Part shown: one piece after another, positions 5,895 to 12,204 of the stretch
Layout of the letters: every line of letters starts with the position of its first letter
How positions within the stretch are numbered: the stretch's first letter is position 1
Assembly: GCA_964506505.1 (NCBI GenBank)
Contig: CAZDKY010000051.1
Coordinates: forward strand, 1 to 13,395
Length of the DNA stretch: 13,395 nucleotides
Direction of reading: 5' to 3'
Source: M55B129 sp964506505
GTDB lineage: Bacteria > Bacillota > Dethiobacteria > DTU022
Program-made: the position numbers and the translations under genes
The notes under the pieces: model-generated
Told to the model about the DNA's origin: nothing
The model's database searches: none
What the model saw: only the letters and a program-made list of their open reading frames with translations

Positions 5895-8154
5895 TTACGA
5901 AAAAATGCTCCAGGAACTGGTTCAGGGATTTGATACCTGGTTTGAAAAGGAAGAAAGGCTCGAGCAGGGTCAGATGACCAGAAATCTCTATCCTTATCGG
6001 GAACTTTTCAAGCCGATTCAGATTAATGGGTTAAAGATTAAAAACCGGATTGTGATGGGACCCATGGGCAATATTTCAATGGCTGATGAAATGGGCCGCC
6101 CGGGTGAAAAAATGATTCGTTATTTTACTGAACGAGCGAGGGGCGGTGCCGGTCTGATAACGACCGGTCTCATACCGATCAGTCACTACATTGATCCGAC
6201 GGTAACCGAACCGGGTGACCGTAGTTATTTCCCCCGCATCGACCGATCACGCACTGTTTATGCGGGCTGGCGGGATATGGCTGAAGGGGTGCATGCATTC
6301 GGGGCGCGGATCTTTATTCAGTTCACCCCCGGCCTTGGTCGGGTTGGCTCACCGGAATGTCTGTTGAACAAGAAAAAATTGCCCGTGTCGGCATCCTGGA
6401 ATCCCAATTACTATCTACCTGCGGTGCCCTGCCGACCACTGACCGACGGGCAGTGTAAAAAGATTATCCGTTCGGCGGCTAAACTGGCGGCCGATGCCAG
6501 GGCGTTGCTTATTGATGGTGTTTACCTGCACGGCCATGAGGGTTACCTGTTGGAACAAATGACCAACCCTGCTTTTAACCGCCGCCGACTGGGCCGTTAT
6601 GCTGACTGGCAGAGATTTGGTCTCGACCTGGTGCGGGCTATTCGTGAAAGCTGTGGACCGGCCTACCCCATCATGTATCGCATTGACCTTTCTTTAGCTC
6701 TGGAAGCTACCTACGGCGAGCGGATGAAAAAAGTTTCTTCCCTGAAAAAGTTTCGTAACGAGAGGACCGTGGATATGACTTTGGATTATATGGCCAACCT
6801 GGTCCGGGCCGGGGTCGACATATTCGACGTCGATCTCGGTTGCTACGACAACTGGTGGCTGCCTCATCCGCCAGCAACAATGCCTCCGGGATGCTATCTG
6901 CCGTTAGCTGCTCTGGTGAAAGATTATTTTGCGGAAAAAGGTCTGCTTTCCAATGCCGGCCTGCAGGTGCCAGTGGTCGGGGTTGGCAAGCTGGGTTACC
7001 CCGACCTGGCCGAACAGGCCCTCAGGAATGATTCCTGCGATATGGTTATGCTGGCCCGCCCGCTGCTTGCCGACCCGGAATGGCCAAACAAAGTGTACGA
7101 CGGCCGGGTGGAGGATATTATTCCTTGCATAGGCGAACAGGAAGGATGCATCAATGAATTTATCAAGGGGGGTCATCCGCAGTGTGCGGTTAATCCGCGG
7201 GCCGGATTTGAGGATATTTTTGATGCGGTGCCCATTCCGGCAGTGGTAAAAAAACAGGTGGCGGTTGTCGGCGCTGGACCGGCCGGTGTAACCTGTGCCT
7301 GTACCGCTGCTTCCCGGGGACACGCGGTTACCATTTTCGAAAGTAGTGACCGGGCCGGCGGTGCCCTGCTGGCCGGATCCAAACCCCGCTTTAAATATGA
7401 TCTGAAAAATTATGTTGAATATCTGAACCGTGAAGTGCAGAAAGCAGCTGAAAATTACGGTTTGCATAAAAAATTCAACTGCCGGGTTGAAACCGCCGCA
7501 TTGGCCGAGAAGAAATTCGATGTGCTGGTTGTGGCCGCCGGGACGGCAAGAACCGGCTTGCCGGTGGAGGGAATTGATGCTCCTCATGTTGTGATGGCTG
7601 TGGATCTGTTGAAAAATCCCGGTATTGCCAAAAAAGCAAAGAGAGTGCTGATCATCGGCGGTGGTGATGTGGGCTGCGAAACAGCCTATTTTTTGGCCTG
7701 TGAAAAGAGTAAAGAAGTTACCGTGGTCGAAATGCTGCCCTATTTCATGAAAGAAAGCTGCACGGCAAATCGGGGCCATATTTTGCACTCACTTGAGCAG
7801 GCCGGGGTACGGTTGTGGAACTGCACCCGGGTTAGATTGATCGAAAGCGGGACAGTTACTGTAACCCGCAATATATCAAAGTCGGTTCCTAATCCCTACA
7901 TAACCTGGCAGCCAGTTCTGCCTGATAATATAAAAAATCCCCTGGAAAGACCAATCCGGTTTGAAGAAAGGGATGAATATGTGGAAGCTGACCTGGTGGT
8001 TCTTGCCTGCGGGTTTATCCCTGATGATAGTTTCTTTGAAAAATGCGTGGAAGAGAAGGTTGCTACACAGGTCCTTCATATCGGGGATTGCTTCAGTGTG
8101 GGTGGGGTTTTCGAAGCGGTTAAAGCTGGTTACCTGACTGGCCGCAGTATTTGA
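5887..8154 (+). CDS. Old-yellow-enzyme/2,4-dienoyl-CoA-reductase-like flavoenzyme
   Basis: A multi-domain NADH:flavin oxidoreductase of about 755 residues related to FadH, enoate reductases and BaiCD/BaiH. In numbering from the frame's ATG at 5851, residues 50-420 form the FMN barrel (KNRIVMGPMGNIS; the active-site-like HGHEGYLLEQMTNP at 227-240; VVGVGKLGYP). Residues 426-445 are the iron-sulfur segment, then come an FAD domain (GAGPAG, 474-479) and an NAD(P)H domain (IIGGGDVGCE, 601-610). The cluster segment has Cys426, Cys433 and Cys445, but Glu429 replaces the expected second Cys. GTG 5887 is preferred because AAAGGGG lies 6 bases before it; ATG 5851 and 5881 are possible. It likely reduces an activated C=C bond with NADH; the substrate is unknown. 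No partner gene is co-oriented, so it appears monocistronic, with a hairpin-controlled leader. Confidence 0.87.
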   Translation: MINYEKMLQELVQGFDTWFEKEERLEQGQMTRNLYPYRELFKPIQINGLKIKNRIVMGPMGNISMADEMGRPGEKMIRYFTERARGGAGLITTGLIPISHYIDPTVTEPGDRSYFPRIDRSRTVYAGWRDMAEGVHAFGARIFIQFTPGLGRVGSPECLLNKKKLPVSASWNPNYYLPAVPCRPLTDGQCKKIIRSAAKLAADARALLIDGVYLHGHEGYLLEQMTNPAFNRRRLGRYADWQRFGLDLVRAIRESCGPAYPIMYRIDLSLALEATYGERMKKVSSLKKFRNERTVDMTLDYMANLVRAGVDIFDVDLGCYDNWWLPHPPATMPPGCYLPLAALVKDYFAEKGLLSNAGLQVPVVGVGKLGYPDLAEQALRNDSCDMVMLARPLLADPEWPNKVYDGRVEDIIPCIGEQEGCINEFIKGGHPQCAVNPRAGFEDIFDAVPIPAVVKKQVAVVGAGPAGVTCACTAASRGHAVTIFESSDRAGGALLAGSKPRFKYDLKNYVEYLNREVQKAAENYGLHKKFNCRVETAALAEKKFDVLVVAAGTARTGLPVEGIDAPHVVMAVDLLKNPGIAKKAKRVLIIGGGDVGCETAYFLACEKSKEVTVVEMLPYFMKESCTANRGHILHSLEQAGVRLWNCTRVRLIESGTVTVTRNISKSVPNPYITWQPVLPDNIKNPLERPIRFEERDEYVEADLVVLACGFIPDDSFFEKCVEEKVATQVLHIGDCFSVGGVFEAVKAGYLTGRSI

Positions 8155-8196
8155 GCAGGTAGAATTTAGGTGTTGAGCATCGTAATTGTTTTTGGT

Positions 8197-8240
8197 CAGA
8201 ACATATTATCCGGTGCCCCGGCACCGGATAATATGTTCTG
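8197..8240. terminator. 44-bp palindrome between convergent genes
   Basis: Two 21-base arms, beginning CAGAACATATTATCC and ending GGATAATATGTTCTG, are exact reverse complements around CC. It lies between the flavoenzyme stop and the degV stop, where a two-way terminator is expected. On the plus strand a TTATTTTTC tract follows about 8 bases later; on the minus strand the downstream tract is A-rich. The arms are longer than a usual terminator needs. Confidence 0.6.
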
Positions 8241-8247
8241 CAAAGGA

Positions 8248-9123
8248 TTATTTTTCGAGTACTTCAGCTGGAAAGTAACAGATTCCTGCCGTTCCCGGGC
8301 CTGAATGGACTCCCAGTGAAGGGGCCAGCTCGGCGACAATCGATTCCACACTGGTCAGACGTTTTTCCAGGAGAATGCGAATTTTTTCCGTTTCTTCCGG
8401 AGCGGCGACGTGGACATAGGCAACCTTGATTTTTCCCTTTGGTCCGACTGCTTTTTCGACCATCCTGGCCATGGTTTTATAAGCTTTTTCACGGCTGCGT
8501 TCCGTTCCCAGGCTCACTATAACCCCATCCCGCATCCCTATCAGGGGTTTAATATTGAGCATTTTGCCAATGAGGTGTTTGGCTGAGCCAATTCTTCCGC
8601 CCATATGCAGGTATTTAAGAGTGTCGGCGGTCTGAATCATATCAGTTACCGGAATCATGCGTTGCAGAAGTGCCTCGATCTCATCAATTTCAGCACCTTC
8701 CCGGGCTAACCGGGCTGCTTCAACAGCCATCCATCCCTGGCACATGGCAACGTTGAGGGTGTCGATAACTTTTACCTGCACTCCTTCCAGCCTTTCAGCG
8801 GCCATATTGGCGGCAACTGTTGCTCCCTGGACTGCTCCGCTGCTCCTGGATGTAATATGGATACTCAGAATGTCATGATACCCTTCTTCGGCCAGCTCTT
8901 CGTATACCTTCAGAAAATTGCCCGGGCCCGGGTAAGCTGTTGTGGGAAGTATATTAACTGTGGGAAGCCAACGATAGAATTCTTCCTGGTGAATGTCAAC
9001 CAGGTCGTGCCACGTTTTATCACCGTGCTGGATTACGAAAGGGACCATTCGAATATCAAGTTCAGCCCGCAGCATTTCGGGAATGCTGGCCGAGCTGTCG
9101 GTCACAATAGCTACTTTTTGCAT
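8248..9123 (-). CDS. DegV family fatty-acid-binding protein
   Basis: A 291-residue DegV protein of standard length. The family binds a single fatty acid; in Firmicutes, FakB-type members present the fatty acid to a FakA kinase. The N-terminal IVTDSSASIP, the ILPTTAYPGPGNF region (59-70, where many members have TSQPS), SIHITSRSSGAVQGA, the LKYLHMGGRIG segment near 173-183 and the LGVHSGPGTAG end are all recognisable. AGGAGG sits 7 bases before the ATG. The TAYPGP variant of the lipid-binding loop is a departure from the common motif. No fakA-like gene is in the window. It is divergent from the heliorhodopsin fusion gene and shares its upstream region, which carries repeated motifs. It is cytoplasmic, and the exact ligand is unknown. 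Confidence 0.92.
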   Translation of the reverse strand: MQKVAIVTDSSASIPEMLRAELDIRMVPFVIQHGDKTWHDLVDIHQEEFYRWLPTVNILPTTAYPGPGNFLKVYEELAEEGYHDILSIHITSRSSGAVQGATVAANMAAERLEGVQVKVIDTLNVAMCQGWMAVEAARLAREGAEIDEIEALLQRMIPVTDMIQTADTLKYLHMGGRIGSAKHLIGKMLNIKPLIGMRDGVIVSLGTERSREKAYKTMARMVEKAVGPKGKIKVAYVHVAAPEETEKIRILLEKRLTSVESIVAELAPSLGVHSGPGTAGICYFPAEVLEK

Positions 9124-9160
9124 CAGAAGACCTCCTGTTAATTGCTTCGCCAGAGTTCAT

Positions 9161-9272
9161 CTCTCGACGTACTGGACAGTAAATCGATACTCTGTCAGGG
9201 AAAATATTAACACAATAAACCCTCGAGGTAAAATGCGTTACTCTGTCAGTGGAGCCAGATCGACTCTCGACG
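9161..9272. repeat. Cluster of short repeated motifs in the degV/heliorhodopsin gap
   Basis: TACTCTGTCAG occurs exactly at 9188-9198 and 9239-9249, flanked by exact copies of CTCTCGACG at 9161-9169 and 9264-9272. A looser relative (TACTGGACAGT) lies near 9169, and CCTCGAGG forms a small palindrome in the middle. The arrangement is roughly symmetrical between two divergent genes, as expected for a regulator binding array. Confidence 0.5.
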
Positions 9273-9299
9273 GTAACAAAATATTTAGTAAATTAACGC

Positions 9300-9329
9300 T
9301 TGCTCTTAATATTGCAAATGCTCTATAAT
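9300..9329 (+). promoter_or_regulatory. Candidate promoter of the heliorhodopsin gene
   Basis: TTGCTC at 9300-9305 and a perfect TATAAT at 9324-9329 are separated by 18 bases, about 90 bases upstream of the start codon and just downstream of the motif cluster. It is a good match to a housekeeping sigma promoter. Confidence 0.5.
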
Positions 9330-9422
9330 AACTTTACTATACAGTGTTGTCCTGATCAAGGCCCTTTTCTTTTAGAGCCAGGGTAGTGAGAGACGGTTCC
9401 TATAATAGAAAGGAGAGATGAA

Positions 9423-10604
9423 ATGGCTGACGGGAAGAAAGCTTATGTTTATTCAGACGGAACAACCTATGAAGGGGAATGGAAGAACAGTAAGCGGCAC
9501 GGATTCGGTGTATGGGTCCGCCCTGATGGAACCAGATACGTGGGCGAATGGGAAAACAATAAACCGAATGGTGAGGGTATTTTATTTAATGCAGATGGAA
9601 GTAAATACACCGGGGCATGGAAAGATGGCAGGAGACACGGCCAGGGGATGATGAGCTACGCAGACGGTTCGCAGGTGGCAGGGGAATGGAAAGAGGGCCG
9701 ATTTGTCGGTGAAGAAAGTCCTGCCCCAGGTCAAATTGACAAGTGCGCGGAAGTGGAAAAATCGACATGGGAATTAAAGCAAAAGATAGATAAACTGGAA
9801 AACAAAAAAAAACAGGGTAAAATGAAACGAATAGGTTTTGATTACCTCAGAAAATTTAACCTGGGCATGGGCTTATTACACCTGGTTCAGGGTGCTGCAA
9901 TGCTTACTTTTGCTTTAACGATTGATAAAATAAAGGCTTTCAAAACACCGGTGTGGTCCTATTTTTTGGAGTTTAATACAGACCTTATGCGACTGGTAAC
10001 CAGGCCGGAGCAAATTGGGGAAGTCCCTTTTGCAATGTTTGTGTCGTTCTTTCTTTTTCTTTCAGCTCTGGCCCATTTTATTATTGTCATGCCGAAAATC
10101 AATCAAATTTATAACCGCGGTCTGGAGAAAGGAATTAATGTTTTTCGCTGGTACGAATACGCACTTAGTTCTTCACTGATGATCATTCTGATCGCCATGC
10201 TATTTGGTGTTTACGATATCGGGGCGCTGATTGCCATATTTGTTCTCAATGCTTCGATGAATCTTTTCGGGTTGATGATGGAAAAAATCAACCAGTATAC
10301 TGAAAAAACGGACTGGTCGCCCTTTGTCTTTGGTAGTATAGCCGGTATCGGGCCCTGGGTTGTCATTATCATGCATGCTCTCGGAAATGCGAACCCGGCG
10401 GAGGTGCCGTGGTTTGTTTACGCGATTATAGGTTCCTATTTTATTTTCTTCAACCTTTTCCCCATCAATATGATCCTGCAGTATAATAAAATTGGCAGAT
10501 GGTCTGATTACCTTTATGGCGAAAGAAGTTATATAATTCTGAGCCTGGTGGCCAAGAGCGTTCTTGCCTGGCTGGTATTTTTCGGAGTGATGCAGCCGTC
10601 TTAA
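9423..10604 (+). CDS. MORN-repeat heliorhodopsin fusion
   Basis: A 393-residue photoreceptor-like membrane protein. Residues 7-98 hold about four MORN repeats (three full units, YEGEWKNSKRHGFGVW, YVGEWENNKPNGEGILF and YTGAWKDGRRHGQGMMSY, plus a partial fourth). Residues 105-137 are a charged, helical, possibly coiled-coil linker. Residues 140-390 form seven membrane helices of heliorhodopsin type, with the long loop between helices 1 and 2. Diagnostic residues are visible: His153 and His218 in helices 1 and 2, RWYEYALSSS with Glu245 as the Schiff-base counterion in helix 3, and SLVAKSVLAW with Lys378 for retinal in helix 7. Heliorhodopsins have a cytoplasmic N-terminus, so the MORN domain would face the cytosol. 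AGGAGAG precedes the ATG by 5 bases. No retinal-making gene is nearby. The signalling output is unknown. Confidence 0.93.
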   Translation: MADGKKAYVYSDGTTYEGEWKNSKRHGFGVWVRPDGTRYVGEWENNKPNGEGILFNADGSKYTGAWKDGRRHGQGMMSYADGSQVAGEWKEGRFVGEESPAPGQIDKCAEVEKSTWELKQKIDKLENKKKQGKMKRIGFDYLRKFNLGMGLLHLVQGAAMLTFALTIDKIKAFKTPVWSYFLEFNTDLMRLVTRPEQIGEVPFAMFVSFFLFLSALAHFIIVMPKINQIYNRGLEKGINVFRWYEYALSSSLMIILIAMLFGVYDIGALIAIFVLNASMNLFGLMMEKINQYTEKTDWSPFVFGSIAGIGPWVVIIMHALGNANPAEVPWFVYAIIGSYFIFFNLFPINMILQYNKIGRWSDYLYGERSYIILSLVAKSVLAWLVFFGVMQPS

Positions 10605-10618
10605 GACGGTTGCATCAC
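10587..10618 (+). terminator. Hairpin spanning the heliorhodopsin stop codon
   Basis: GTGATGCAGCCGTC and GACGGTTGCATCAC pair over 14 bases, with one G-T wobble, around the loop TTAA that contains the stop codon. Only a weak CCTTTT tract follows about 20 bases later, so it may be a terminator, an mRNA-stabilising element, or both. Confidence 0.5.
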
Positions 10619-10741
10619 CTGTGTTCTCCCCACCTTTTCACAAGAAGGTATTTTCTGTAAAATCTTTAACAGCTTTGCCTTTTCCCGAACGGGCCCTTCA
10701 ACTTTCCCGGAGAAAAAGTATTTGTAATTTTTGATTCAGTA

Positions 10742-10769
10742 TTGTAAAATTTGTGTATAATAGTATATA
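10742..10769 (+). promoter_or_regulatory. Candidate promoter of the CHAP-dockerin gene
   Basis: TTGTAA (10742-10747) and TATATA (10764-10769) lie 16 bases apart; an alternative pairing is TTGATT (10731) with TATAAT (10756-10761) at 19 bases. The A/T-rich block is the only promoter-like stretch in the 190-base gap after the heliorhodopsin gene. Confidence 0.35.
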
Positions 10770-10796
10770 AATATCTGATAAATTAATTTACAGGAA

Positions 10797-11924
10797 GTGC
10801 TGGATCAAATAGTATTTGTTGAAAGACATACAGGTGCCCGGGAAGGTGATTATTTCGATGAGAAAAAAGCCGGCATAATAGCTACTGTGACACTGCTGAT
10901 TATATTTATGGCAGGCTCTGCCGGAGCCGAATCTAAAATTATGACCAGGGAAGAATTTGAACGCTGGTCCTATCTCCCCGAGTACACTGTGCTTAATCCC
11001 TTCCCGAACAAGGGAAACAATTGCACCTGGTATGCCCATGGGCGGATGATGCAGCTGGGTTACTGCAAGTATGCTCTGGACAGTATGCGCTACAACGCCT
11101 GTACCTGGGCGGATAGTGCAGCCAGGGGGGCTGTGGTCAGTGATGTTCCTGCCGAGGCTTCCATTGCCTTCTGGGAAAGCGGTGTTTTCTACGGTAGTGT
11201 CCTCGGCCATGTGGCTGTAGTGGAAAAAGTTTTGGAAGATGGATCAATAATTGTTTCCGATTCAAGCAGCAGCGGCAGTGCTTACAAAACATACACCATC
11301 AGATCAGATGAGGAAAAATGGCCCACGTCTTTTATCATTGTGCCGCCCGGGCCTCCCCGGTCGGCGGTGTTTTCTCCCGGAGAAAAAGTGCGCACCACTG
11401 TCGGCAGTCTCAACTTCCGTCTGGAAGGGGTTAATCAGCCTTCTGTCCTTCTGGATAGGGGGACCATTATCGATATCAAAGATCACTCCGCCAATGGTAT
11501 TTATGCCTCCAAACCGGGCAGCTCAACTGCTTATTACTACTGGTGGTATGGATCCCTGGAGCTTGAGGGAGAGATCAAGCACGGCTGGCTGGCTGAAGAA
11601 TACCTGGAATCGGCAGCCCCCCCGGATCAGCCGCCCGACCCCGTTCCGGATTCCAGTTCTGGTCCGCAGCCCGATCCCGGTGGAACGTCCGATACAGATG
11701 CCGAGTCTGAACCTGAGCCTATGTCTCTACCCGGAGATATCAGTGGCGACGGTATAATCAATGTTATTGATGCCTCCCTGGCTATGCGCCACATCCTTAA
11801 TGTCGAATTTCTGAACGATGATCGGCTGGAAAATGCCGATGTTAATGGTGATAGTCTGGTCGATATTCGCGATGCTGTATTAATCATGCAGTATTCCCTC
11901 GGCTTAATCTCTGTTTTTTCATAA
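10797..11924 (+). CDS. Secreted CHAP-SH3-dockerin protein
   Basis: A 375-residue exported protein. Residues 24-44 are a hydrophobic signal segment ending GSAGAES. Residues about 65-185 are a CHAP amidase/endopeptidase domain with Cys76 in NNCTWYAHGR, His138 in LGHVAVVEKV and an acidic third position in IIVSDSSS. Residues 194-271 resemble an SH3b wall-binding domain (SLNFRLEG, GWLAEEYLE). Residues 272-311 are a Pro/Ser/Asp linker. Residues 312-370 are a type I-like dockerin with two calcium loops (GDISGDGIINVIDAS and ADVNGDSLVDIRDAV). It probably cleaves peptidoglycan outside the cell. The start is doubtful: GTG 10797 has only a weak, close AGGAA. The best ribosome site (GGAAGG) precedes an ATG at 10858 that reads MRKK but is one base out of frame within an A6 run at 10863-10868. 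Confidence 0.85.
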   Translation: MLDQIVFVERHTGAREGDYFDEKKAGIIATVTLLIIFMAGSAGAESKIMTREEFERWSYLPEYTVLNPFPNKGNNCTWYAHGRMMQLGYCKYALDSMRYNACTWADSAARGAVVSDVPAEASIAFWESGVFYGSVLGHVAVVEKVLEDGSIIVSDSSSSGSAYKTYTIRSDEEKWPTSFIIVPPGPPRSAVFSPGEKVRTTVGSLNFRLEGVNQPSVLLDRGTIIDIKDHSANGIYASKPGSSTAYYYWWYGSLELEGEIKHGWLAEEYLESAAPPDQPPDPVPDSSSGPQPDPGGTSDTDAESEPEPMSLPGDISGDGIINVIDASLAMRHILNVEFLNDDRLENADVNGDSLVDIRDAVLIMQYSLGLISVFS

Positions 11925-11974
11925 AATTTCATGCAGCTTAAACGAGATTTGCGATGCAATCCCGCCATGCTCAA

Positions 11975-12129
11975 CTGCAGGTAAGCAAGGTCTTTTACTA
12001 TGTTGATAGCCAGCTTAGCTCCGAACTCAAAATTGGCAACAGACTTATGTAATCTGACGATCGGCCTGATATGGAGCTGGCTGATGCTGGTGATGCGGTT
12101 TTCCACGCTGTGCGTTTTTGCTCATACAT
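11975..12129 (-). mobile_element. Transposase relic (IS5-type DDE family)
   Basis: On the minus strand MYEQK followed, after a one-base shift, by THSVENRITSISQLHIRPIV and then SVANFEFGAKLAINIV matches the conserved stretch of IS5/IS1182-like transposases (usually THSV..RIVSISQPHVRPIVRGKA...EFGAKL). Only about 50 residues survive. No upstream half or terminal repeats are visible, and the protein cannot work. It sits in the 280-base gap between the CHAP and PucR-type genes, marking an old insertion. The family assignment is from memory of the motif. Confidence 0.7.
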
Positions 12130-12148
12130 ATGGTGACTCGGCTAAACC

Positions 12149-12175
12149 TTGCCAGGTGGGAGTTCCACCTGCCAA
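12149..12175. repeat. Inverted repeat beside the transposase relic
   Basis: TTGCCAGGTGG and CCACCTGCCAA are inverted copies, with one mismatch, around a 5-base loop. It lies between the relic and the PucR-type stop, so it could be the terminator of the PucR-type gene (no clear T-tract) or a leftover of the insertion element. Confidence 0.4.
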
Positions 12176-12204
12176 ATTCATACAACCTTGCCCGGCCGCA
12201 TATT

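Noticed and set aside
6904..7788. 294-codon minus-strand frame inside the flavoenzyme gene
   Set aside because: It is antisense to clear iron-sulfur and FAD motifs and is His/Phe-rich, typical of a shadow frame.
9401..9406. Second TATAAT close to the heliorhodopsin start
   Set aside because: It is only a few bases before the ribosome site, so a transcript from it would lack that site; no matching -35 was seen.
10705..10719. 15-base sequence TCCCGGAGAAAAAGT repeated at 11375-11389
   Set aside because: The second copy encodes Ser-Pro-Gly-Glu-Lys in the SH3b-like domain; the first is intergenic with no further similarity around it, so chance is likely.
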